Shown: in pieces, positions 10,640 through 22,700 of the stretch
Layout of the letters: every line of letters begins with the position of its first letter
How positions within the stretch are numbered: the first letter of the stretch is position 1
NCBI GenBank assembly: GCA_030761205.1
Contig: JAULJL010000004.1
Coordinates: 20,247,172 to 20,311,171, forward strand
DNA from: Fremontodendron californicum
Lineage: Eukaryota > Streptophyta > Magnoliopsida > Malvales > Malvaceae
Direction of reading: 5' to 3'
DNA: 64,000 bases
Translations under genes and position numbers: made by a program
Notes under the pieces: generated by a model
Database searches by the model: none
The model's input: only the letters and a program-made list of their open reading frames with translations
Told to the model about the DNA's origin: nothing

Positions 10640-12280
10640 ATTTAGAGAGTCAGGCCTAGAATTAGCCGTGCGTTATCGAAGTCTCGGTTTTGTTGGTTTA
10701 GTTGGTATTTAATCTTAATTCCCACATTTTAAAAAAATAAGGAGAATTTTGAAAATAATAAAAATGTTTTAAATATGTCCATATTCATGTGCATGCATGT
10801 TATTATTGTTTTCTGGTTATTTTGGTGCATATATTGCTTAATTGATGATTTATATTGTTTAGTCTTATCGGGGTATTTAGAATCAGGGTTGTAGAATAGG
10901 TGGTGAAAGGTTTGTTGTTCCTCCTAACACACATTGCACTTGCATTTGCATATCATGAGCCCTATACTTGGGTTTCATTCATTTAAGTGGAAGTAAAGTA
11001 GCTACACTCTCATGATTAACAATCCGCATGGGTTAGCAAAATACTTTCGGAGTATAAATTACCTAAGCTCTCGTGATTAACAATCCGCATGGGCTAGGGA
11101 AATATACTCTAACGAATTGAACCCGCTTTTATCGGGGTGCCTTACTAGCTTTCACAGGGTATAGCGAGGAACAATTCGGGGCCTTTTAGAACTTCGTTCA
11201 CCCACATATAGTGAACCATAGAGCCAACATAGGCGAATCCCTGCCAAATTTTTGATAGATATACCAAAGATAGGAACATATGGAGGGACATTTCTAAACC
11301 TTTTGTTACCTATTTTACATTCTGAATAAGCATTGTAGATTGGGCAACGATGCACGTACATAGCCCGTAATAAGTATAAATACTCCGCCCCGAAGGCATC
11401 ATGATGCCTAAATAAGCAGATAGTGTTGGGGCAAGTGTTCATTAACTTTTTGAAATTGAAAATATAAACATTCTTCTTCAAACATTTTTACATTTTGCAC
11501 ATTTCATGCATATGTGAATAGAGCATGTACATTCATAGTTGTATTGTTTATCTCATTCTTTGCAATATACAGTTGGTAATAATAATCTCATTTGATGATT
11601 TCGTAAACATTCATTGGTTGAATAAGAATTGTAGATCGGTAGTGTTAAACGAACATTTGCATATTGTACCATAGTAGGATCCACTACCCCGAAATTCTTT
11701 TGAAAATAATATATTTGGTTTTTCATAGAGAAAACATGTTTAAAAAAAATCATAGATCAAATTTGGAGGCAAATCTTGCATAATGAGTTTTTTGAATAAT
11801 CAAGATTTAGGTCCCACCAATTTCGTGTAATCATTGGTAAATTTATTTGTATCATTTTGACATCATGTTACAGTCCTAACATGTGTGGTTATTCATTGTA
11901 GAATACATTTGTGATATACATGATCATTCTTTGTATCTACCTTTGTGTTAATTCATTTATTCTTTGCATGTATCATTTTGACATCATGTTACAGTCGTAG
12001 CATGCATGGTCATTTATTGTAGAATACATTTATGACATGCATGGTCATTATTTGTATATGCCTGTGCATCAATTTATTCATTCTTTAAATGCATCATGTT
12101 GTCATTAGATTGCATCCATGGCATACATAGTCATCATAATTTCTCCGTATATGCTCATGCATTAATCATTAGTATATTCATGCATATAGGAATAGAGCAT
12201 GTACATTCATAATTATATTCTTGATCTCATGACATTTTCATTTGCATGAAAGGGTTTCGAGATATGAGGAATGAATAGGA
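10640..12280 (+). other. Leader of element 1 (noncoding, about 1.6 kb)
   Basis: A long untranslated leader between the PBS and the first gag cassette. It contains a direct repeat GATTAACAATCCGCATGGG at 11014 and 11075. Divergent versions of both repeats occur in the minus-strand leader at about 46640-46760, so this part is conserved between subfamilies. From about 11830 to 12220 there are imperfect repeats of about 120 bp built on TTTTGACATCATGTTACAGT and related strings. Small open frames here overlap nothing recognisable. Confidence 0.7.
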
Positions 12281-12287
12281 GGAATGA

Positions 12288-13194
12288 TTGGGTGCTTTAG
12301 AACCCAATCAAGAGGAGTTTGGACATGAAATCTGGGAGGTGAAAGAACAGCTCGCCAAATTGATGAAAATGTTTGAGGATATGGGTAAGGCTAGGAGGAA
12401 ACTTTCTCTGGACTCTTTATCGTCTTCGGATCAACCTAAACCATCAGGTCCAGACATACAATCCTTGTTGGATCCTGCACTTGTCAACGCCACAAAGGTT
12501 TCAACCCTGATGAAATTATGGACAAAATCGTGAAAATGATTAAACCCGAGAGCCTGATACCAAGGATAGAAACCTCAGATCCCAAACAATCCCTGCAATT
12601 GGTCCTAGGTCCAAACCAGTATCCTCACCCTACTATGGCCCAATTATCCACTAGGATGATCACTATGGGACCCCTGAATCCCACTCCATCACCACCAATT
12701 GGAAATTCATATTGCTTCCCTCATCAAGCACCTTATCAAGCATCCGGGATAGGAACCTCAAACTATGTACAACCTCCAAGGGTCCTATGTCCAAATCCAT
12801 ACCCTTGCCCTGTTATTCCGCCATGTCCCTATGTAAACACTCCGGTTCGACCCTAGTGCTACCACCAGGTGCCCTAACTCCTAGGCCATGTGTGACTAAG
12901 AAACAACACAAAAACAAGACTCAAGAGCAGTATGATCCCATTCCAATAAGCTATCAGAAGCTTCTCCCTATATTGGTACAAGATCACATGGTTGCCTGTA
13001 TCCCGCTAAAACACCTGTTACCATCATATCCAAAGTGGTATAATCCAAAAGCAAGATGTGATTATCACTATGGAATTGCTGGCCATAGCATTGAAGACTG
13101 TATAGCCTTCAAAAAGAAAGTGCAATCTCTTATAGAGATCAAGTGGATCGATCCAACGACACTGATTGATAGAGGGTTGGGAAAGAGTAATTAG
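12288..13194 (+). pseudogene. gag: Element 1 first gag-like cassette (no capsid core)
   Basis: Three overlapping frames make up this reading. The N-terminal part (12288-12533) reads EEFGHEIWEVKEQLAKLMKM, a coiled-coil-like Gag start. A proline-rich middle follows (about 12530-12856, with PNPYPCPVIPPCPYVNTP). The C-terminal part (about 12860-13194) contains QYDPIPISYQKLLPILVQ and the knuckle-like CDYHYGIAGHSIEDC followed by FKKKVQSLIE. The capsid core with the WYxQL motif is absent, so this is a Gag-like protein lacking its central domain. Two frameshifts are needed to read it through. A homologous 3' part is present in element 2 (30947-31262). Confidence 0.7.
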
Positions 13195-14060
13195 GATTAG
13201 AATATTTACGGCAATGATGTTGAAAGACTTCGGTCTGATATGATGTAATAGGATTTCACTTTTTCAGTAGCCGGCTCTTATAGCCTTAGGATGCTAGGAA
13301 AAATAAAGTGCTTGTAAAGACAGTTTTAACCACTACTGAAATTTTGTAAACATGGTTTATACTATTATGAACATTGATTTAGGAATGAATTGGTTGTCTT
13401 TCAAATTTATGAGATGTTGAAGATTAAGTTCCTCTGATTCTTATTTCTTCTGTGGGATCTTCCCCTTTGCATTTTGCATCCGATCAATTATTTGTCATAC
13501 CATACATTCACACATGCATCTTGGTAGCATCAGGTGGTATTCATGACAAACATAGTCAGCATGATTTTTCTATATGTTCATGCATTAATTTGCTTATTAC
13601 ATACATCATGTTAACATCAGGATGCATTCATGACACACATAGTCAGCATGATTTTCTTTGTATATACTCTGTGTCAATCATTCACTGTTTACATGCATCA
13701 TATTTGACATCGTGTTGCATTCATAGTGTATATGATCATTCATTGGAAAATACACTAAAATATACATGGCCATTTATTGCATATATCCATTTGTTGATTT
13801 TTTCATCTTTGCTTGCATCATGTTGGCATCGTGCTTGCATTTATTACATATATAGTCAGCATGTTTCCACTGTACATGTCCATAAATCATATTGTTTAGG
13901 CTTCACGTGCATCAAATTGCATTCATGGCTCTTTCATCATGACATACATTTGGGGAAATAAAACAGAAGTTGGCTTGGCTTTAAGAGTCTTTGAAAGAAT
14001 TTCCATTTCAAATCAGAGGTATAAGAAGTACTGAGTACCCTTTTAATACAGGATAGTGCT
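13195..14060 (+). other. Noncoding spacer between the two gag cassettes
   Basis: About 870 bp with imperfect repeats built on GCATCATGTTGACATCAGG, TTGCATTCATGACACACATA and GTCAGCATGATTTTC. They recall the repeats just before the first cassette (11830-12220). A homologous spacer lies at 31263-32200 in element 2. The open frame through it (13452-13961) is compositionally biased and I do not treat it as a gene. Confidence 0.6.
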
Positions 14061-15451
14061 AAGGAGAATGAACAAGTTGCCCGAATGGAAAGAATGGAAA
14101 GGGCATAGGAAGAATTGCGAGAAAAGTTGGAAAAATCTCAAGCAAAATCCGGAGATCAGATGACTAAACTATTGGAGCTGATGTCTACAATCAAGGGAAA
14201 GGGATACACTAAAAAGGGTCAGAGTGAGGTCATGATGTTGGATGGCCAGAACACAGTTAATCCCTTCAACGTCCTAAACTCAGATGATCCAACTAAACAG
14301 GCAAAATTGAAAATAGTTGAGTCGAATGAGGCTGAGTTGGCAGATTCCCAAGGGAAATATCAGTTGTTAGATGAAAGGCTCTGGGAAGTAGAAAATACAG
14401 ATGTACTCGAGAGTGTGGATGCGAAAGAACGATGTTTGGTCCTCGATTTAGTCATTCCCCCTAAATTCAAGATCCCTGACTTTGTGAAATATGACGGGAC
14501 GACCGATCCGTCAGCCCACATCACTATATTCTGTCGAAAGATGACGAGTCATATCGATAATGATAAGCTTTTGATTCATTGCTTTCAGGATAGCCTCAGT
14601 GGGTCCGTAATTAGGTGGTATAGTCAGTTGAGCAAGGATCAGATTCACTCTTGGAACGACCTGGCTAGGGCTTTTATAACCAGTACAAGCATATGACGGA
14701 CATGGCGCCTGTTCGTTTCACCTTGCAAAATATGAAAAAAGAGCTACTGAGAGCTTCAAAGAATATGTACAGCGGTGGATGAGCATGGCCTCCCAAGTAC
14801 AACCTCCCCGTACTATGATATACTTTTGTGAATACACTGCAGGCCCTGTACTATGATATACTTGTCGGTAACAACACGAAGAATTTTTCGAACATGGTAA
14901 TTTCAGGGGAGATGATTGAGAATGCTATCAAGGATGAGAAACTTGAAGGAGAAGAAACATCCAATGCTGGGAGAAATGGGGCATCTGAAAAGAAAAAAAA
15001 AGATGCCCAAGTCGTGGAAGGCTTTGCCCCACCTCCCCAATTCTCCTCGTATCAGCCATTCTACCCTACCCTGAACAATGTCTCTCAAGGTGCTTATCCT
15101 TACCAACCAATGACTGCAACCGTACCAGAATTTACATCTGTACATCAATCTAACACCCTTGGGAATAATTGAAGGGGGCATAAAAAGCGAAAAAATTAGG
15201 TTGACTCGATTCCTGTGACATACAGTGAGCTACTACCTCAACTCATCCAGAATCACCTTGTGACACCCATGCAATTAGAGCCTCTGAAGCCCCCTTATCT
15301 GAGCTGGTATGATATGACTGAGTGTTGTGGTTATCATTCTGGCAATCAAGGTCACTCAACAGAGAACTGCTCCACTTTGAAGTACAAGGTCAGAGATCTC
15401 ATCAAGGCTGGTTCGATAAGTTTTGAAGATGGAAAGAGCCAAGTGTCATAA
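14061..15451 (+). pseudogene. gag: Element 1 second gag cassette with capsid core
   Basis: A full-layout Gag. It has an N-terminal coil (QVARMERMER, then DQMTKLLELM), a linker (ADSQGKYQLLDERLWEVEN), the capsid core (IPPKFKIPDFVKYDGTTDPS, LLIHCFQDSLSGSVIRWYSQ, SWNDLARAFI), VISGEMIENAIKDEKLEGEE, a P/Y-rich tail and the terminal knuckle-like CGYHSGNQGHSTENC. Lesions: the start codon seen in element 2 (ATGGAGAATG) is AAGGAGAATG here, a TAG lies at 14106-14108, there is a frame change near 14690-14830, and stops separate the tail from the knuckle (about 15170-15215). The protein would package element RNA; this copy is inactive. Confidence 0.85.
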
Positions 15452-17925
15452 GAAACATGGTGCATAATTATATTAGGATTTTTGATGCATGTAGTTCTAT
15501 ACACTGTGATGATGAAAGCACTTGTCTCATGTTGACATTTACATGAAATAAATAAATTTTGAATTTAGATGTTTTGTTTACATTATCTTTTGACACTCAT
15601 TTGAATTCGCCAAAAAAAAAAAAGAAAAAAAAGGAAAAAAGAAAATGAATGAAACTTCATGAAAATTTGTGGTAAACAATAATAAGTGATTTTCACGTGA
15701 AATAATGGACAGTCTTGAGAATATTGATGATCATTGTTAGAATAACCCAACACTTTCCCTCTCTCTTTAAGGTTTCCTATGCCTTGAACCGGGAACACTT
15801 TGAAAACCTAATTCTTCAAGGAATATGAATGATTGAACCTCATAAAACCATTGTCATTATAGAATAAGCGAAGATGTAGATCCTAGTCTAGGCTATGAAC
15901 AAAGGAACAAACTTTTTGAATTTTTTTCGAATTCCTTGAAATTCAAACAAATGAGACATTCTTTCAAGAATCTAGATCTTGGTTATTCGATGTGTGTCAA
16001 GGTTGTGCTTAAAACCATTCATGCCTTTTCCAACAACCACAAAACACTAATTGCCCGAACATCACTTCATGATTGACACCCTGGGGCACAATGATTAAAC
16101 TAGATTATCCCATGTCCCAGAGAAAACCCGTTTTGGGGTCATATTTTCCTTGTCTCTTCAAAGAACTCAAAATTGAAACTCAGCCTTTTCAAAATAGACC
16201 TAAACTTGATATGTTCCTCGTTGATACGAATTCTCATGGATAATCAAATTGGGGCATCATATGTGGAAATGATGGATATATGGTGAAAAAGGATGGGACT
16301 AACGCATGAATCAGTGGGGCATACGACAAAAAAAAAAAAAACAAAAAAGAAAAATTTTGATATCATGCATATGAGAATTCGAATGATTCCAAAGTGCAAA
16401 ATGAAAATTTGATTATCTATTCCCCTTGGGGATTGCTTTTCAATGTGAATATTCATGCTTGACATGAGAAATGGCCATCTTTCATGCCATTGTCACAAAA
16501 AGAAATTATCCATAGTCACCCCTTTTGAGCCGAAATAATTTTTTCTTCTTTAAACCTTTATCAAGGATCACCTTCTACACTGGAGGGCAAATGCAAGGAA
16601 GGATCACTAAGAAATAAGTCCTAACTCAAAGACAGATACAAAGTAAATTGAGCCCCGAAAAAATATTGGTTCACTCTGTCAGAATAAAGATGCAAAAGAA
16701 AAACAAAAACAGAGAAAATGTGAAAAAAGTATGGCAAATGAAAGCCAAAAGGCAAAAAAAGAAAAAGAGAAGAAAAGTCCAAAAGGGGCAAATGTTTCAA
16801 AGGGAATCTTCCTCAAAAGAAATGATCCTTGATCTAATTGTCCTTAAACACATATTTTGGGCCCATTTATCCTTTCTTTCTGAACCCCGAACCATGGCCT
16901 ACATTACGTGCTTTAAAAGTCCATTTTGATCAAGCATAGATATTTAATTTGAAGGGTTTTTTTCCTCAGATTTTATCCTATCTCATCGAATTATCATTTC
17001 ACTATGGAAGAATTTAGAATTCTCAAGTGCATGGTAAAACAATAAAAAAGAATAAAAATGGAAAGAATGAGACTCTAGGGCGAAAACCTAAAAACAGGCG
17101 GTCTAGAGTAAAATAGAAATTTTTGATGCCATCCATGATAGTGCCGATACCACGAAAGAGATGGTCATTTTAAAAAAGTGGTCATCAAGGAACATGTAGG
17201 AATTCCTGAACCTCCCAATTTGTTAGCTCTCATTCAGAGGATTGATTTCAAAAACAGAGACTTTTTCCTTCCAAAATTAAACTTTCCTGTTTAAACATTC
17301 CAGCTAATCTTGGTGCTTGTCAAAATACCTTGATATAGAAACTAAAAGAATGTTGGATTTTTTTGGTTCTCAATGAATTCATGATCTATAAAACCTGTTC
17401 CATTTGTAAGCCTAGAAGGGATATACATTTTTGTTAAGAAGTTTTTCTGGAAAAGCGAAAATTTTGTTATACCAAGCCTTGCCAATCCCAGTTGAAAAAA
17501 CCCATATTGACACTTAGAGAAATTTCTGACAGTGATCATCAGTCGTCAAAAGATTTGTACATCACACATTATGGGGTTAATATTTTTTGTTCAAAATTTT
17601 TCAAAATGAGAAAACAAATAAAGATATTTTTTGAAATACCCACTTTTGATGTTGACATGAGACAAAGGTTTTTTCTAGCCCAAAGGTATAGAACTACCAG
17701 GATAGGTCTTGACTTCCAGATATGAGAAGAAAAAATAGAACCCGGTTCAGACCTCTGTTGATGAAAGTTTGAAACTGTTGGGGCAATGAGAATAGCCAAA
17801 ATGAATAGAAGATATACTCTGATTTGAAAAGGAAAAAATGAATTTGAAAGGCTAATCCAAAGTCTAGAAAAACAATCGGGGGCATATGCATCACTCATAA
17901 GAACTCATCTCTTTATTGAGCTTTT
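15452..17925 (+). other. Long noncoding 3' region of element 1
   Basis: About 2.5 kb without recognisable coding. It has A-rich runs (15611-15645, 16325-16350 and 16735-16780) and many stops in every frame. The same region, in the same order, follows gag in element 2 (33611-36060). It is therefore an inherited part of the family rather than a later insertion. It takes the place that pol occupies in autonomous relatives, but I found no trace of RT or integrase motifs. Confidence 0.7.
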
Positions 17926-18400
17926 GAATCTGCATAGTGTTGGCAAGCATTTGCATCATTCATGGGCATTTTCATTGGCACTATTCCATAAGCATATGTA
18001 TTTTACCTTTACATTTACATTCTCCATGGATATTTACATTCTCAAGCAATTGCATCATTTATGGAATCATTGCATTTTCAATATTGTGTGGGAATTGCAG
18101 TTACACCATTCATAGGCCGGTTACATGAACACAATTAGTAGGGGCATCTGCATTAAGAAGAATGTGCATCAATCTAAGCCATTCGCATTTGCACCATGAA
18201 GCATCTGCATCATATTCAATATAAACATATGCATCACGAAGCATGGGCATCAATCCAAGCCATTCGTATTTGCACCAAGAAGCATTTACATCAATCCAAG
18301 CCATTTACATTTGCACCATGAAGCATGAGCACCTTGTTAAAGACATGTTCATCTATATCCTTTCTCAAAGCTTTTGGGTATAATTTTCAACACAATTTTA
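17925..18400 (+). repeat. GCATTTGCATC-rich repeat block of element 1
   Basis: Repeated variants of AAGCATTTGCATCAATCCAA and related strings, often 55-65 bp apart. A second small block lies at 18885-19065 inside the satellite array. Element 2 has a longer version at 36060-36600. Open frames crossing these blocks encode low-complexity sequence and are not credible genes. Confidence 0.7.
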
Positions 18401-18404
18401 AAAA

Positions 18405-19510
18405 AAAAAAATGAGCAAGTCTTCGGTGGTGATAGCTGAAGCTTCTGCAGGAGATACCCAGAAATTTACAAATTTTTAAAAAGGGAGAAAGCCTTTGGTA
18501 GTGATAGCCGAAGACTTTGTGGAGATATCCAGGGTTTTATAGTTTTAAAAGGAGAAAGTCTTTGGTGGTGACAACCGAAGCCTCTGTGGAGATATCCAGA
18601 GTCTTAAAATTTTTTTGAGAAAGGAAAAAGACTTTGGTAGTGATAGCCGAAGCCTCTGTGGAGATATCCAGGGTTTTATAGTTTTAAAAAGAGAAAGTCT
18701 TTGGTAGTGACAATCGAAGCCTCTGTAGAGATATCCAGAGTTTTAAAATTTTTTGAAAGAGAGAAAGTCTTTGGTGGTGATAGCCAAAGCCTCTGGAGGA
18801 GTCACCCATAGTTTTACATTTTTAAAAATGAGCAAGTCTTTGGTGGTGATAGCCGAAGTTTTTGGAAAAGATACCTAGAATTTTACTCACATCTGCATCT
18901 GCATCAAGAAGCATTTGCATCAGTCTAAGTCATTTGAATTTGCATCAAGAAACATTTGCCTCAAATCAAGTCATTTACATTTGCATCAAAGACATTTGCA
19001 TTTTATTTAACATCTGCATCTGCACCAAGAAGCATTTGCACCCTTCTCAAAGCTTTCAGGTATAACCTTCAACATGTTTTCAAGAATCAATATCCAGAGT
19101 TTTTAATTTTTTGAAAAGAGAGAAATCTTTGGTAGTGATAGCCGAAGCCTCTGTGGAGATATCCAGGGTTTTATAGTTTTAAAATGAGAAAGTCTTTAGT
19201 AGTGATAGTCGAAGCCTCTGAAGAGATATCCAGGGTTTTATAGTTTTAAAATGAGAAAGTCTTTGGCAGCGATAGCCGAAGCCTCTGTGGAGATATCCAG
19301 GGTTTTATAGTTTTAAACTAAGAAAGTCTTTAGTGGTGATAGCCGAAGCAGCAAGAGGAGTTACCTATAATTCTACAGTGAGAAGGTCTTTGGTGGTGAT
19401 AAGCCAAAGTCTCTAGTAGAGATATTCAGAGTTTTATAATTTTAAAAAAAAGCAAGTCTTTGGTGTTGATAGCCTAAGCTTTTGGAGAAGATACCAGAAT
19501 TTTAAACACA
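18405..19510 (+). repeat. Satellite array (67-71 bp unit) in the 3' region of element 1
   Basis: About thirteen units share GTCTTTGGTGGTGATAGCCG, AAGCCTCTGTGGAGATATCC and AGGGTTTTATAGTTTTAAAA. Starts of the GTCTTTGGT motif at 18559, 18630, 18697, 18767 and 18836, and later 19124, 19192, 19259 and 19326, give spacings of 66-71 bp. The array is split by the GCATTTGCATC-type block at 18885-19065. It lies between the noncoding region and the polypurine tract, a location known to breed satellites in Ogre-type elements. Confidence 0.9.
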
Positions 19511-19780
19511 GATGAGAACAAGACAGTTTAAGACCCCGAGACCATCGTCGAGGTCATTTATTCTCTTGCAAATCGAACTCGTTTCCTTAAGACGGGCCGA
19601 GCCTTGATTAGTTAGGGAACTCAATTTAAGGACAAAATCTTCAATTTACAACTTTTTTAAAAAAAAAAATGAAAAAAGAAAAAATTGAAAACCCCTTTTC
19701 CCTTCTCTTTACATGTGATTTCACTAAACGGACATAATTAGTGTTTGTTTATCTTTGCCTGATGCTTGATTTTCAGCAAT
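19511..19780 (+). other. Conserved 3' end between array and polypurine tract
   Basis: Contains GAACTCGTTTCCTTAAGACG, GAGCCTTGATTAGTTAGGGA and TTAGTGTTTGTTTATC-type sequence. It is closely matched at 37240-37470, and its last part is matched in reverse at 41866-41930. The segment is conserved although the satellite beside it is not. Confidence 0.75.
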
Positions 19781-19797
19781 AGCCAAAGAGGAGAAGC
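19781..19797 (+). other. Polypurine tract of element 1
   Basis: AGCCAAAGAGGAGAAGC lies directly before TGTAGACACC. Equivalent tracts are at 37473-37489 and, in reverse, at 41848-41864. This is the expected plus-strand primer position. Confidence 0.8.
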
Positions 19798-22700
19798 TGT
19801 AGACACCTAATTTTGTCCGGACCCCTAAATCAGGTATGTTTTCTTCCTAAAGTGATGTTTCAAAATGCAAAAAAGCTTTTCTCATCCTGCAGGTGGTACT
19901 CCGAGACTTTGTCCAAGAAGTCCAGAATAAAAAGTCAAACTTGAAAAAAGTCAACCCTAAAAAAGTCAACCCCAAAAAGTCAACTACTAAAAAAGTCAAC
20001 CCACTTTCAAAATCAAGATTTGAAGTTCAATTGAAAAATGGTGAAAGAATTTTGATAATCCAAGGTCTACATTGAAAGATATGGAGTTCGAAAGTTGGTT
20101 TACGAAGATTCAATAGAAAGGAAACCCTAGTTCGAGAAATTTGGGAAAAAGTGCTTAAACAATCAAATTGGTTGAAATTGAAGGTTCCAAATGAAAGATA
20201 AACCCTGACTACGGGTAATGGAGAAGCTACTTGGAACAAAAATTGAAGGAAAAGTCAATTCGGAAGAAAACCGAGAATTAGGGTTTTTAGTGGATTTTGG
20301 TGAAATTGGAGAAATTACAGAAATAGCCTGATTCGATAAAACTAAAGTCCCTAATTGATGAGGAATGAGTAAACAAGGATGCCTAAGGCTCTGTTTGAAG
20401 TAATTGCGAGAAAATAGTCAATTGGAGAAAAAACGAAAAAACGACGAAATTCTCGATACCGAAAAGAGGAAAAATCAAAACGGAAGGGAATTTGATCGTA
20501 AAAATTGGGAGACCAACTCCAATTCAATATATAACAAAGGCATAGAAAAAGAAAATCTGGAAATCAGACTTGTTTTGAGCAAAACCTGGCTTTGGAGACA
20601 GAAAGACAAACTTGGAAAATTCAAGAAAAATAGCAAATGAGCTCCAAAAATTCTCAAAATTTGCAGATCTCATCCTTAAATCATTTGAAAGAGATTGGCA
20701 AAAGAAAATCCAGAATCGGAGCTCATTTGCAAAATGTCGAATTTCGGGCCCACTATGTTGAAAATTCCAGAAGGAAAATCCCGGAAAAATAGCAAATAAG
20801 TTCCAAAATTTCTAAAAATTTGCAGATCAAATTCTTAAATTATTTGGAAGAGATTGGGAAAAGAAAATCTAGATTTGGAGTTCGTTTGCAAAATGGCCAA
20901 AACTCGGGCCCACATGTAGAAATTCAAGCAGATAAATCTCGAAAAATAGCAAATGAGCTCCAAAAATTCCATATCACACTTTTAATTTATTTGGAACAGA
21001 TTGGTGAAGAAAAATCTAGATTCGGAGCTCGTTTAAAAAATGGTAAAAGTTCAGGTACACAAAGGGGTAATTTTGAAAGAAAATATCCAAAAAAATAGCA
21101 AATGGACTTGAAAACTTAAAGAATTAAATTTTTTATTATTTCAAAAGTATTGAAAAAAGAAAATTTAAATTTGGAGTCCCTTTGCTATTTATTTATGTTC
21201 GGGGGTCAAATAGGTCATTTTATCAAAGAAATCAAAAACAGCTTTTCTTGCAATGGAATTGGGCTAGATTTTAAGAGGAAAATCAGCCAAGCCCATGATG
21301 GAGATTAATTTTCTAAGCCATTTCATCTAAGGGCCAAGAGAGAAGAGGAACGTAGTTATTTTTGTGATCAAGCGTTTGAATTTGCAACACATGGACCAAT
21401 GGTTGGAGAGGGATGATGTCATATTTATGATCCTATTTATGACCTCATCTTCATGACATCATATATTTAGAGGCTGATTATTCCAATCTAATGGTGGGAT
21501 TTTTACATAGAAAGCATCTTGGATTAAGGGCCATTGGATCAAAATTGGTTAGGAAAAAACTACAACATTCTAGAGAATTCTATACACCATTTGGCCAAGG
21601 CATTTGGGAGAGGGAGAATTTAGATTTTTGCTGGAGCTTTAGGCGCTGAATAGAGGCAGTAGCTAAGGGAAAAAAGAGGAAAAAAAAAAAACAAAGGAAA
21701 AAGATAGGAGAAAAAATGAGAGGAAAAAAGAAAGGTTTGGCTTGCTACTTCTTGATTTGAAAAGCTAGAGCAAGGTAGCTATGTTCTTTCATAGTTTTCT
21801 CATACTGTGTTGACATTATTTTGATATTTTGATTGTCATTTTATTCTCTTTTATGAAATAAACTCGTTTTTTGAAATAAGTTCTAAGGAGCTTCTACTTT
21901 TGTTTTTTTAAAAAGAAATCAAGAAAACAGGTTTTTCTCTATTTTTCATCTTGGTTGAATGAATCACTTGTGTTAAATGATTTTGTGTTTGATCTTGTTT
22001 ATGTGATTTGTTGTGGTATGTTAGCTTACTTGTGGTATATTAGCTTTATTGTGGTAGTTTAGCTATAGACCATTCATGTGTTTGTGAAAATGTCTAGCTA
22101 TATTCATGCATTTGCATTATGATTGCTTAGTTTAGCATGTTTCCTTTTTAGTCTTTTATTTATTATGCCATGTGTTTGTGTTATTGCCATGCATTTTTTA
22201 GTTCTAGGTTTCATTTGCAATGCCATGCATTTCATGCATTTTTTACCTAAGTTGCATTAAATGCCATGCAAGTTCATTTTAAGTCTAGGGCATATTCTCT
22301 ATGCCATGCATTTTTCATGTCATTTAGGTTTTAAATCATGCATTCAATTTTCTATATGATCATGCATTTCATGTCATGCCACATGATTTATGACTTAGGC
22401 CAATCAATGGTTAAAAGTCATGCTCACTTTAGCATACTTGTGGAAAATTAAAAAGTTGTCAAATTGATTATTCTACCTTTATGATTTTTTTTACTTAGCC
22501 AATTTTTGTCTAACTTTTTAAAAGTGTTAGCTACTGTTTTTGGGTCTTTAGTAGAGTCTCCAACATTTTTACTTTGATTTTTAAATGATCTTATCAAAGG
22601 CAAAAAAATGTGTTTTGGCAAAACAGTTTTTTCACCCAGTACTCAGACTTTCCTGATTTTCCTCGGAAGTCATCTTTAATCATAAAATTAAGCCAATTTT

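Noticed and set aside
13452..13961. 169-codon open frame
   Set aside because: It crosses the repeat-rich spacer between gag cassettes, has a biased His/Ser/Ile composition and matches no family. The equivalent region of element 2 is not open.
15605..15650. SINE or LINE poly(A) tail
   Set aside because: The A-rich run lies inside the noncoding region collinear between elements 1 and 2, with no target duplication or internal promoter visible.
18405..19510. CRISPR array
   Set aside because: Units are contiguous and imperfect without unique spacers, and the context is a plant retrotransposon.
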